From positions 1 to 28,707 of the IMG/VR virus record IMGVR_UViG_3300030451_000179: a DNA stretch of 28,707 nucleotides; one strand, 5' to 3'. The stretch is from a virus. A program made the translations under genes and the position numbers. The notes beneath the pieces were generated by a model that was not told the origin of the DNA, searched no databases, and saw only the letters and a list, made by a program, of their open reading frames with translations. Each line of letters opens with the position of its first letter. Within the stretch, counting starts at the first letter, position 1. Below are positions 1-6,472 of this stretch, piece by piece.

Positions 1-1305
1 GATCAGAAAGGTAATGATGTTGCACAGCACATACGCTTTCAAGATAAGAAGTTTATATGGATAGGAGATATGTCAAAGGTACAGCTATGGGGTCAGCATT
101 TATGGCGACAGCATGGAGGTAATGGTTCTGTCTTTTTAACTGTTTGCGAAGGAGAGATTGATTGCATGAGTGCTAGTCAGATACAGGGTAATAAGTTTCC
201 TTGTGTGTCTATACCATCAGGAGTGCAATCAGCAGCTAAGTACTTAGCAGCAAACTACAAATGGCTTGATAGTTTTTGTCGTATCGTTATTTGTTTTGAT
301 AATGATATTGCAGGTATGAAAGCAGCAGATAAATGTATGGAGGTATTGCCAAGAGGTAAGGTTGCTATAGCAAGACTAGACCGTAATGACGTTAACGATC
401 ATCTTGTATCAGGAGAAGGTGAGATAGTTAAAGACAGACTATGGAAAGCTAGACCAGTAAGACCTGACTCTCTTATCAATGCAGCAGACGCTTGGGATTT
501 GTTTACCAAAGAAACAAGTAAACCTGTATCAGACTTTCCATTTCCAAAGCTAAACGAATATACAAGAGGTTTGTTTCCTAGTCAGATATTCACAGTAGCT
601 AGTGCTAGTGGTGCTGGTAAGTCAACGATATGCAGAGAACTATGCCATCACTTCCTCAAAAGAAATATCAAGGTTGGTTACATTGGGTTGGAAGAATCAG
701 TACAAAGAACTCTTCAAGGTCTTGTAGGTATTGACTTGAATATTCCTTTGCACTTAAATGAAGATGTCATAACTAAAGATGATCTGCGGATTGCGTTTGA
801 TAACCTCACCTCAACACGCAATCTTTTTTTATACAACCACTTCGGTAGTCTTGAGCCTGATGTATTACTAGAACAGATAAGATATTTAGCTACTGTTGAT
901 GGAGTGAAGGTAGTCATACTAGATCACATAAGCATAGTCTTGTCTGGTCTTGAACTAGATAATGAACGCAAAGCAATAGATATAATAATGACCAAGCTTA
1001 GAAGTTTGAGTGAAGCAACTGGTATAGCTATTGTATTGGTCAGCCATTTACGCAGGCCACAAGGACAATCACATGAGTCGGGCAGAGAGGTGGATACTTC
1101 AGATTTGAGAGGGTCACATAGCCTTCTTCAGTTATCTGATGTCGTGTTATCTGCTTCAAGAAACCAAACAGGAGATGCTAGTGAGAGACAGAGACTACAG
1201 CTAAAGGTACTTAAGTCTAGACATACTGGTATGACAGGAGAAGTAGATAAATTATTGTACGACCAGAAGACAGGTCGGCTTGTTGTATATGAGGATTTTA
1301 TCTAG
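1..1305 (+). CDS. gp4: DNA primase-helicase, T7 gp4-like, 5'-truncated by the window edge
   Basis: Replicative primase-helicase that unwinds the fork and makes primers. The reading frame is open from base 1; the first internal ATG is at 70, but the residues before it (DxKGNDVAQ...) match the T7 gp4 region ahead of TOPRIM, so the gene begins upstream and the zinc-binding domain is missing only because the window starts here. Numbering from base 1, TOPRIM motifs are E50-G-E-I-D54 and F99-D-N-D-I-A-G105. The RecA-like helicase has Walker A S203-G-A-G-K-S-T209, motif H1a with LEES, Walker B ILDHIS at about 306-311, and a later SHLRRP...DLRGS stretch that follows T7 gp4 closely. The end (KSRHTGMTG) matches the T7 motif after the arginine finger. 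The exonuclease gene follows after two bases, suggesting one operon. Function is secure from motifs. Confidence 0.96.
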   Translation, partial: DQKGNDVAQHIRFQDKKFIWIGDMSKVQLWGQHLWRQHGGNGSVFLTVCEGEIDCMSASQIQGNKFPCVSIPSGVQSAAKYLAANYKWLDSFCRIVICFDNDIAGMKAADKCMEVLPRGKVAIARLDRNDVNDHLVSGEGEIVKDRLWKARPVRPDSLINAADAWDLFTKETSKPVSDFPFPKLNEYTRGLFPSQIFTVASASGAGKSTICRELCHHFLKRNIKVGYIGLEESVQRTLQGLVGIDLNIPLHLNEDVITKDDLRIAFDNLTSTRNLFLYNHFGSLEPDVLLEQIRYLATVDGVKVVILDHISIVLSGLELDNERKAIDIIMTKLRSLSEATGIAIVLVSHLRRPQGQSHESGREVDTSDLRGSHSLLQLSDVVLSASRNQTGDASERQRLQLKVLKSRHTGMTGEVDKLLYDQKTGRLVVYEDFI

Positions 1306-1307
1306 CT

Positions 1308-2042
1308 ATGACTTTACTTATTGATGCTGATTGGTTGATTTACAATTCATGTTGTGCCTGTGAGCAAGACACAAGATGGAATGATTGGGAGCATACTCTT
1401 CACTCTGATGAAAGAGACATACTCAATCTGATAGAGAACAGACTAGATGTTTATAGAAGTATTGCTGACAGTAAGCACGACATAGTTATGTGCTTTACTT
1501 CTTACCCTACATTTCGACATGAGATATTTCCTGAGTACAAGATCAACAGGATAGGTAAACGTAAACCACTTGCACTCAAGAGTGTTATCAAAGAAGTAAA
1601 AGAAAGATATGAAACTGTTGCCTATGAAAACCTAGAAGGTGATGACGTACTTGGTTTGCTTGCTACCAATGGCAGATACAAAGACCCGATAATAGTTTCA
1701 GTTGATAAAGATATGAGAACACTACCATGCAAACTTATAGCTGATGATTCGATAGAACATATCACTAATAAAAAAGCAAACAGGCATTGGTTTGAGATGT
1801 CGTTAGCTGGTGATGCTGGTGATGGAATACTAGGTATCAAAGGTATGGGTATGGTTACTGCTTCAAAGACTCTAGCCAATACACCTGATACCAAAGAAGC
1901 ACTATGGTCTAAGGTACAGGAGACATATACTAAGAAAGGTTACACGATTGCTGATGCTATTTTGAACGCAAGGCTTACAAGAATACTGAGAGAAGGAGAT
2001 TATGATTACAATACAGGTGAAGTAAAGCTTTGGAATCCATAA
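1308..2042 (+). CDS. gp6: 5'-3' exonuclease, T7 gp6-like (flap nuclease family)
   Basis: Duplex 5'-3' exonuclease expected to degrade host DNA and remove primers. The 244-aa protein shows the metal-binding residues of the PIN/FEN family in order: D6 and D8 in LLIDADWL, E110-G-D112-D113 in LEGDDVLG, D133 and D135 in VDKDM, and D169 and D172 in GDAGDG. A helix-3-turn-helix core G-I-K-G-M-G follows at 176-181. It resembles T7 gp6 along its length, including the ILR...Y...LW end. It is somewhat shorter than T7 gp6 (about 300 aa), mainly at the N-terminus. ATG lies two bases after the helicase stop. No DNA polymerase gene sits between gp4 and gp6, unlike T7. Two hairpins follow the stop. Confidence 0.94.
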   Translation: MTLLIDADWLIYNSCCACEQDTRWNDWEHTLHSDERDILNLIENRLDVYRSIADSKHDIVMCFTSYPTFRHEIFPEYKINRIGKRKPLALKSVIKEVKERYETVAYENLEGDDVLGLLATNGRYKDPIIVSVDKDMRTLPCKLIADDSIEHITNKKANRHWFEMSLAGDAGDGILGIKGMGMVTASKTLANTPDTKEALWSKVQETYTKKGYTIADAILNARLTRILREGDYDYNTGEVKLWNP

Positions 2043-2081
2043 AGAAAACCCCAAGAGGAACCACACCCTTGAGGTTTTCTT
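2042..2081 (+). terminator. Long imperfect hairpin after the exonuclease gene
   Basis: Bases 2042-2050 (AAGAAAACC) pair fully with 2073-2081 (GGTTTTCTT). After a C/A mismatch, 2052-2055 (CAAG) pair with 2068-2071 (CTTG), leaving a 12-base loop. It starts inside the gp6 stop codon. There is no clean T tract directly after it, so it could be a transcription terminator or an RNA-processing stem like the RNase III sites of T7. It separates the replication genes from the virion genes. Confidence 0.6.
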
Positions 2082-2089
2082 AGCGTTGC

Positions 2090-2111
2090 AACAAGGTAAC
2101 CACTCCTTGTT
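2090..2111 (+). terminator. Second hairpin, tandem to the first
   Basis: AACAAGG at 2090-2096 pairs with CCTTGTT at 2105-2111 around an 8-base loop. It is followed by ACTTTTACATT, a weak T-rich run. It lies nine bases after the larger stem, so the two may act as a tandem terminator or processing site. The seven-pair stem is short and this could be chance in AT-rich DNA. Confidence 0.4.
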
Positions 2112-2132
2112 ACTTTTACATTAACATATAAT
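2107..2132 (+). promoter_or_regulatory. Candidate promoter ahead of the virion genes
   Basis: A perfect TATAAT occurs at 2127-2132, preceded by TTGTTA at 2107-2112 with a 14-base spacer, shorter than the usual 17. The -35 overlaps the second hairpin. The following TATAGAGA also resembles the 3' half of T7-type phage promoters, but the rest of that consensus is absent. The position, directly after the hairpins and before the next gene, is what makes it plausible. Confidence 0.3.
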
Positions 2133-2155
2133 ATAGAGATAGCTCTTAAATTTTT

Positions 2156-2350
2156 GTGTCTTTACCAGTAATTACTGACGAACTTATACAAGCTTTAGAT
2201 GCTGTGTTTCCTAACAGATGTCCAGACCTATCGCTTTCTGATCGAGAAGTGTGGTATCGTGCAGGGCAGAGGTCTGTTGTTGACTATCTAATCGAACAGC
2301 AACTAAGACAAAAAGAAACTATGTTAACTAACAGAGTATTGGAGAACTAG
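2156..2350 (+). CDS. Conserved small phage protein, function unknown (64 aa, GTG start)
   Basis: The start is GTG, giving MSLPVITDELIQALDAVF. No ATG is available in this part of the frame and the protein reads as a compact, mostly helical, soluble domain with a central SLSDREVWYRAGQRSVVDYL segment. From memory, similar short proteins lie at this place in marine T7-like phages, between the replication genes and the portal, but no role is known to me. There is no signal peptide or membrane segment. It is followed after two bases by the first Met-Cys basic protein, so it is probably co-transcribed with the virion genes. Confidence 0.7.
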   Translation: MSLPVITDELIQALDAVFPNRCPDLSLSDREVWYRAGQRSVVDYLIEQQLRQKETMLTNRVLEN

Positions 2351-2352
2351 CT

Positions 2353-2688
2353 ATGTGTATGGGTGGTGGAAGAAAAAAGGCAAAAGAGCCTGAGTTTAAA
2401 AACAGACCTGTTATTGTTACTGGTCGACAAAGAGGGGTAGATAATCCTAAAGACACAAAAAAAGCAACAGAAAGATTAAGAATACAAAGAAAAAAAGAAG
2501 AAGGAACTTATAAAGACCCAAATCTTACAACAGCAGATACACTTACAAGAAGTGGTGGAAATAGCCTTAAAAGATCGCTTCGCAATAGAAGAAAATCAGG
2601 ACCAACTACAGCACAAAAAATGGCTCGTGGTAGACTAAGTAGGAAATTTGGTTCAAGTCCTACAGGGCGTAGAACAGGAGTTGCTTAA
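2353..2688 (+). CDS. Basic Met-Cys small protein, possibly gp7.3-like tail assembly protein
   Basis: A 111-aa protein starting MCMGGGRKK and very rich in Lys and Arg, with almost no hydrophobic core and therefore probably disordered. The N-terminal Met-Cys plus glycines recalls small T7 gp7.3-like virion proteins, which help tail assembly and adsorption. The C-terminal half contains NSLKRSLRNRRKS, then TAQKMARGRLSRKFG. It sits two bases after the preceding gene and two bases before a second Met-Cys protein, directly upstream of the portal, where T7 has gp7.3. Its assignment to gp7.3 is weaker than that of its neighbour; a DNA-binding or packaging role is also possible because of the charge. 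Confidence 0.65.
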   Translation: MCMGGGRKKAKEPEFKNRPVIVTGRQRGVDNPKDTKKATERLRIQRKKEEGTYKDPNLTTADTLTRSGGNSLKRSLRNRRKSGPTTAQKMARGRLSRKFGSSPTGRRTGVA

Positions 2689-2690
2689 TT

Positions 2691-2918
2691 ATGTGTTTCG
2701 GAAGACCTAGTACGCCACAATTACCAGAGCCACCACCACCTGATTCAGCTATTGAACCAACTGCTGATAGAGTTGTAGTTGGTGCAAACAGAAGTTCATC
2801 TTCAAGAGATGATAGAAGAATGAGTACGACTGCTGGTCGAAAAAGACTAGGAACTAGGTCATTAAGAATACCTTTACTTGTAAGCACTGCAAATTCTAAT
2901 AATATTAATTATTCTTGA
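2691..2918 (+). CDS. gp7.3: gp7.3-like tail assembly protein
   Basis: A 75-aa protein beginning MCFGRPSTPQLPEPPPPDS, with a proline-rich N-terminal third, a polar middle and a basic end with TAGRKRLGTRSLRI. T7 gp7.3 has a similar layout: an SGRKR stretch, then a Ser/Leu-rich basic segment, then a Gly/Asn-rich tail ending in INI. Here the tail ends in NSNNINYS. T7 gp7.3 is a minor virion protein needed for tail assembly and host adsorption. The stop TGA (2916-2918) overlaps the portal ATG (2918-2920) by one base, so the two are probably translationally coupled; there is no good ribosome site ahead of the portal ATG. Identification is by composition, motif and position. Confidence 0.7.
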   Translation: MCFGRPSTPQLPEPPPPDSAIEPTADRVVVGANRSSSSRDDRRMSTTAGRKRLGTRSLRIPLLVSTANSNNINYS

Positions 2919-4528
2919 TGGAATATTCGGCACAAGGTACAACCGCAGCAGGTAGGTATGAAGCACTTGTCAGCAGCAGGTCTGTCTATGACAGAGAAGC
3001 AAAAGAATCTTCTAAGCTAACCATACCTAGTTTGATACCAGAGCAGACATCAGGTACAAGAGCTAAGATCAAAACACCTTTTCAAGCAACAGGTAGTCGT
3101 GGTGTAAATTCTTTATCCAATAAATTATTAATGACTTTGCTACCACCAAGCACAGCATTTTTTAAATTAGAAATAGATGATCTTGAAATAAGAAAGCAAG
3201 GACAAGAAGCACTACAAAGTGAAATAGATAAAGGATTACAAACAATAGAAAATGCTTTGATGAATCAGATAGAAATATCTAATGATAGAGTTGCTATGTT
3301 TGAAGCACTCAAGCATCTTGTGGTATCAGGTAATGTCTTGTTATATCTGACAGATAAAGGACTTAAAGTATATCCATTATCTAAGTTTGTTTGTAAGCGT
3401 GATGAAGTTGGTAATGTTTTAGAAATACTAATTAAAGAAACAGTACACCCACAAGCTCTACCTCTTGAGTTTTTAGAACTTATAAAGAAAAAAGAGAACT
3501 ATGACGCAGACATGATGAAGGGTGACTTGGATATATATACATCTATTAAAAGAGTTAATGATGACTTCTTTTGGTTTCAAGAATGTAAAGGAGAAAAGAT
3601 ACCAAATACAGATGGCAGATCAAAAGTAGATGTCACTCCCTTTATTCCTCTCAGGTTTATTCGGATTGATGGAGAAGATTATGGTAGAGGATATGTTGAA
3701 GAGTATCGTGGTGACTTGATTAGTCTTGAGTCTTTGATGCAAGCAATAATCGAAGGTGCTGCTGCTAGTGCTAAAACAGTTTTCTTAGTAAATCCAAATG
3801 GTATTACAAGAGCAGCTACTTTAGCTAAAGCACCCAATGGAGCTATTCGTGAAGGTGCTGCTTCAGATATTTCTGTAATGCAAGTAGGTAAAGCAGCCGA
3901 CTTCTCTGTATCAGAAAGAGTAATACAAAGAATTGAGATGAGACTTGAAGCTGCTTTTTTAATGGTCAGGTCGGTACAACGTGACGCAGAAAGAGTGACA
4001 GCAGCCGAAGTAAACCTTATGGCACAAGAGTTAGAGAATAGTTTGGGTGGTATATATAGTATCTTGACTCAAGAGTTTCAATTACCATATCTGAAAAGAC
4101 GTATGCACTTGTTGGTAAGACAGGGCAAGGTTCCTAAACTGCCTGATGAACTGGTCAAACCTAAGATAGTAACAGGACTACAAGGTCTTGGTAGGGGTAA
4201 TGATAGAAATAAACTGATTGAGTTTATTGGAACTGTAGCTCAAGCATTAGGACCAGATGTGATGAGACAGTACGTAAATGTAGATGAAGCGGTAAAAAGA
4301 CTAGCTACCAGTATTGGTATAGATACTGCTAACCTAGTAAAAACACAAGAACAAATCCAAGCTGAAGCTGAAGCTGCTGCACAACAACAACTTATTCAAA
4401 GTCTTGGACCTGCTGCTTTAGGTTCTAAACTACTTGACCCTAAAGCAAATGCTGATGCTGGTTTAGCTGATGCAAAAACACAACAACTACAACAAGGAGG
4501 AACCCCTGATGCCAACCAAGAAGTCTAA
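2918..4528 (+). CDS. gp8: Portal (head-tail connector), T7 gp8-like
   Basis: Dodecameric portal at the capsid vertex through which DNA enters and leaves and to which the tail attaches. The ATG at 2918 gives 536 residues, the length of T7 gp8. A TTG one codon earlier (2915) is open, but the ATG overlapping the preceding stop is preferred. Family features visible: early YEALVSSRSVYDREAKESS, then SRGVNSLSNKLLMTLLPPSTAFF, a central EEYRGDLISLESLMQAIIEGAAASAKTVFLVNPNG, and the helical DAERVTAAEVNLMAQELENSLGG region. The C-terminus is Gln/Ala-rich. The last 20 bases overlap the next small gene, whose ribosome site (AAGGAGG at 4494-4500) lies inside the portal coding sequence. Confidence 0.96.
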   Translation: MEYSAQGTTAAGRYEALVSSRSVYDREAKESSKLTIPSLIPEQTSGTRAKIKTPFQATGSRGVNSLSNKLLMTLLPPSTAFFKLEIDDLEIRKQGQEALQSEIDKGLQTIENALMNQIEISNDRVAMFEALKHLVVSGNVLLYLTDKGLKVYPLSKFVCKRDEVGNVLEILIKETVHPQALPLEFLELIKKKENYDADMMKGDLDIYTSIKRVNDDFFWFQECKGEKIPNTDGRSKVDVTPFIPLRFIRIDGEDYGRGYVEEYRGDLISLESLMQAIIEGAAASAKTVFLVNPNGITRAATLAKAPNGAIREGAASDISVMQVGKAADFSVSERVIQRIEMRLEAAFLMVRSVQRDAERVTAAEVNLMAQELENSLGGIYSILTQEFQLPYLKRRMHLLVRQGKVPKLPDELVKPKIVTGLQGLGRGNDRNKLIEFIGTVAQALGPDVMRQYVNVDEAVKRLATSIGIDTANLVKTQEQIQAEAEAAAQQQLIQSLGPAALGSKLLDPKANADAGLADAKTQQLQQGGTPDANQEV

Positions 4529-4646
4529 TTCTAAAAGTGAACCAACAAAAGCTGTAGTAAGCAAGTTGGGTGTGAATGACGAACCCACTCCAACTAAGCC
4601 AAAGGTTGTAGAAACTAAAAATGGTCGTACAATGACATTTAACTAA
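4509..4646 (+). CDS. Small basic protein overlapping the portal end (45 aa)
   Basis: ATG at 4509 lies inside the last codons of the portal gene in another frame and reads MPTKKSNSKSEPTKAVVSKL, ending in NGRTMTFN. It has a near-perfect Shine-Dalgarno, AAGGAGG at 4494-4500, with an 8-base spacer, one of the best in the window; this is the main reason for calling it. The protein is Lys, Thr and Pro rich and probably unstructured. It ends 11 bases before the scaffold ATG. Position between portal and scaffold suggests a minor assembly or virion component, but I do not recognise the family. Confidence 0.7.
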   Translation: MPTKKSNSKSEPTKAVVSKLGVNDEPTPTKPKVVETKNGRTMTFN

Positions 4647-4657
4647 CCAAAAAAATT

Positions 4658-5506
4658 ATGACTTCATCACAAGTACAAGTATCTGAAACACCAGCATTTT
4701 CTGAACAAGATATTGAAAGCCTAAGAGATGAAAATGGCCTTATCGCAGGTAAGTTTAAAACTGTTCAAGATATGGCTAATAGCTACAAAGAACTAGAGGG
4801 TAAGCTTGGTTCTGTTACAGAAGAAGATCAAGTATCTGAATCAACAGAAGAAACTACAGGAGTACCAGAAGGGTATGAAGACTTTTATCAAGAAGATGGA
4901 ACTGTAGATTACAACTCTGTAAATGAAAACTATGGAGAAATATTAGGAGAAATATTTAAAGAAAATAGTATTGACCCATATAAAATTGCTGCTGAGTTTG
5001 ATAAAAACGAAGGAGAGATACCAGAAGAAATGTATCAATCTTTATTAGATGCTGGTCTATCTGCTAATGCTGTTGATTCTTACTTAAAAGGAGTAGCAGT
5101 CGAAAGAGGATTTATTGAAGGTGAAGAAGGGACAGCAGAAGAATTGGCACAAGAAGAAGTAAAAGGTATTAGAGATTCTATAGGTGGAGATGAAGCTTAT
5201 GGCAAGATGGTTAGTTGGGCTTTAGACAATTTATCTAAATCAGAAATAGAAGCTTTCAATGAAGCAACAAACACAATGTCTGGACCACAACTTAGTATGA
5301 TGGTACAAGGACTATATACTAGATACCAAAACGCTATGGGAGTTGAACCAAGTCTTTATTCTGGAAGACCTGCTGCTGGTGGACCTACACCTTACAGGTC
5401 AACAGCAGAGGTGGTAGCTGCTATGTCTGACCCTCGTTGGGAGAAAGACGTATCTTACACAGAAAATGTAAAGGCACGTTTAATTGGTTCTAATGTATTT
5501 GGCTAA
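4658..5506 (+). CDS. gp9: Scaffolding / capsid assembly protein, T7 gp9-like
   Basis: Internal scaffold around which the capsid protein assembles before DNA packaging. The 282-aa product is highly acidic, especially residues 50 to 175, which are rich in Glu and Asp, and is mostly helical with few hydrophobic clusters, as expected for T7 gp9 (about 300 aa). The N-terminus has LIAGKFKTVQDMANSYKELE, a motif typical of podovirus scaffolds that recurs as GKFKsvedLvkAYkeLE. The C-terminal third is less acidic and ends in a basic, aromatic segment (DPRWEKDVSYTENVKARL) that would contact capsid protein. Portal upstream and capsid downstream support the call. The stop TAA shares its last base with the next ATG. 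Confidence 0.9.
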   Translation: MTSSQVQVSETPAFSEQDIESLRDENGLIAGKFKTVQDMANSYKELEGKLGSVTEEDQVSESTEETTGVPEGYEDFYQEDGTVDYNSVNENYGEILGEIFKENSIDPYKIAAEFDKNEGEIPEEMYQSLLDAGLSANAVDSYLKGVAVERGFIEGEEGTAEELAQEEVKGIRDSIGGDEAYGKMVSWALDNLSKSEIEAFNEATNTMSGPQLSMMVQGLYTRYQNAMGVEPSLYSGRPAAGGPTPYRSTAEVVAAMSDPRWEKDVSYTENVKARLIGSNVFG

Positions 5507-5673
5507 TGGCTAAGTTATGTGCCAGAGGTAAAGCAGCAGCAAAGCGTAAGTTCAAGGTCTATCCTTCTGCTTACGCTAATGCTTATGCTGTTAAAGTTTG
5601 CAAAGGACAAGTAGCCGTTGGTGGCAAGAAACGAGTTGCTAGTGGTTACACAAGAAAATCATTGAGGATTTAA
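5506..5673 (+). CDS. Basic mini-protein with CARGKAAAKRKF...YPSAYANAYA motif (55 aa)
   Basis: Overlaps the scaffold stop by one base (TAATG). The protein begins MAKLCARGKAAAKRKFKVYP, continues SAYANAYAVKVCKG, and ends YTRKSLRI. It has two cysteines, many lysines and an aromatic patch. From memory, the CARGKAAAKRKF...YPSAYAN motif recurs in marine phages and in large algal viruses, always in very small proteins of unknown function. The charge suggests nucleic acid or acidic-protein binding, possibly with the acidic scaffold next door; this is inference. It is the first gene of a five-gene basic cassette. Confidence 0.75.
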   Translation: MAKLCARGKAAAKRKFKVYPSAYANAYAVKVCKGQVAVGGKKRVASGYTRKSLRI

Positions 5674-5675
5674 CT

Positions 5676-5801
5676 ATGCCATTAAAAGGTAAACAGTACA
5701 AACTAGATGTTGATGGTGATAAAAAAATCACTAGAAAAGATTTTATGATCTTATCCAAAAACTCTAAAAAGAAAAAGAAGAATGGCAAAGCTAACACCTA
5801 A
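5676..5801 (+). CDS. EF-hand-like mini-protein (41 aa)
   Basis: The ATG two bases after the previous stop opens MPLKGKQYKLDVDGDKKITR and the protein ends in a lysine run, KNSKKKKKNGKANT. Residues 11-22, DVDGDKKITRKD, satisfy a full EF-hand or dockerin calcium loop: Asp at loop positions 1, 3 and 5, Ile at 8, Thr at 9 and Asp at 12. A single loop followed by one short helix (FMILSK) and a basic tail suggests a calcium-binding peptide that would have to pair with itself or with a partner to make the usual double EF-hand. It overlaps the next ORF by 20 bases. Confidence 0.7.
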   Translation: MPLKGKQYKLDVDGDKKITRKDFMILSKNSKKKKKNGKANT

Positions 5802-5934
5802 ACAGATAGTAACTCTCAACAAACATTCAAAACATCATTCTAAAAAACACATGGATATGATGAGAAAGCTTATGCGTGAAGGTAAAACATTTAAAGCTGC
5901 ACATACAGCAGCACAAAAGGAAGTAGGTAAATGA
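5782..5934 (+). CDS. Basic mini-protein with HSKHHSKKHM motif (50 aa)
   Basis: Starts 20 bases before the stop of the EF-hand ORF and reads MAKLTPKQIVTLNKHSKHHS, then KKHMDMMRKLMREGKTFKAAHTAAQKEVGK. It looks like two or three short helices with His and Lys on one face. The pattern LTPKQ...LxKHSKHHSKKHMxxM...GKTFxxAHxxAxxxVGK is one I recall from small proteins of marine phages and nucleocytoplasmic large DNA viruses; no function is known to me. The stop TGA overlaps the next ATG as ATGA, so the two are translationally coupled. The histidine cluster might bind metal, which is inference. Confidence 0.75.
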   Translation: MAKLTPKQIVTLNKHSKHHSKKHMDMMRKLMREGKTFKAAHTAAQKEVGK

Positions 5935-6176
5935 GTTTACGCAGATGGTTTAAAGAAGAATGGGTAGACGTTAAAACAGGTAAGCCTTGTGGTCGGCAAA
6001 AAGGAGAGAAGCGTGGTGGCTACCCTGCTTGCAGACCTTCAAAGAGAATTAGTAGTAAGACTCCAAAGACTACAGGAGAAATGAGTAGTAAAGAGAAGAG
6101 AAGATTCAAAGCAAGCAAGACCAGTTCAAAGAAGATAGCTTACCAACATAGACGTAATAGTTTAAAAATTAAGTAA
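5931..6176 (+). CDS. Basic protein resembling DUF5872 (81 aa)
   Basis: Begins MSLRRWFKEEWVDVKTGKPC, followed by GRQKGEKRGGYPACRPSKR. The layout W-F-K-E-x-W-V-D-V...P-C-G-R...Y-P-x-C-R-P is what I remember for the DUF5872 family, found in phages, large viruses and some bacteria; this is recall, not a search. The two cysteines (in PCGR and PACRP) with a lysine-rich tail could make a small metal- or nucleic-acid-binding unit. The second half is Lys/Ser-rich and ends HRRNSLKIK, an ending shared with the poly-lysine peptide at 7632. ATGA overlap with the gene before; a 50-base gap follows before the next gene. Confidence 0.75.
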   Translation: MSLRRWFKEEWVDVKTGKPCGRQKGEKRGGYPACRPSKRISSKTPKTTGEMSSKEKRRFKASKTSSKKIAYQHRRNSLKIK

Positions 6177-6226
6177 TAGTGTTATATTTGAAATAGCTTA
6201 CATTTTTTATGTCTAAGGGTGTATCA

Positions 6227-6472
6227 ATGACTAAGGCAGATAAAGACCCCACTGGTGGTCTTACTGCTAGAGGTCGGAGAAAATACAACCGAGCAACAGG
6301 TGGAAACTTGCAAGCACCTGTTACTAAGAAGACAGGTCTTTCTCCTAGACAAAAAGCAAGAAGAAAATCTTTTTGTGCAAGAATGTCAAAGGTAAAAGGA
6401 CCATTAAAAAAAGATGGCAAGCTAACTCGCAAAGCTCTTGCACTACGCAAGTGGAATTGTGGGTCTGTATAA
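6227..6472 (+). CDS. Basic protein resembling DUF6321 (81 aa)
   Basis: I choose ATG 6227 because AAGGG at 6215-6219 stands seven bases before it; the frame is open from ATG 6209, which has no ribosome site. The protein contains DPTGGLTARGRRKYNRATG, then RQKARRKSFCARMSKVKGP and TRKALALRKWNCG. The GGLTxxGRxxYNRxTG...RRKSFCARM...TRKALALRKWNC pattern is what I recall for DUF6321, small proteins of phages and large DNA viruses with unknown function. Two cysteines and very high Arg/Lys content are visible. It is the last member of the basic cassette and is separated from the capsid gene by a 118-base leader. Confidence 0.75.
   Translation: MTKADKDPTGGLTARGRRKYNRATGGNLQAPVTKKTGLSPRQKARRKSFCARMSKVKGPLKKDGKLTRKALALRKWNCGSV

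Noticed and set aside
2110-2155. Possible T7-type phage promoter ending TATAGAGA
   Set aside because: Only the 3' half resembles the consensus; the TAATACGACTCAC part is absent and the sequence is AT-rich, so it is listed only as a weak sigma70-like candidate.
2660-2887. Minus-strand ORF of 75 aa across the gp7.3-like gene
   Set aside because: Antisense shadow; no ribosome site, and the plus-strand frame is tightly packed with stop-start overlaps and matches gp7.3 layout.
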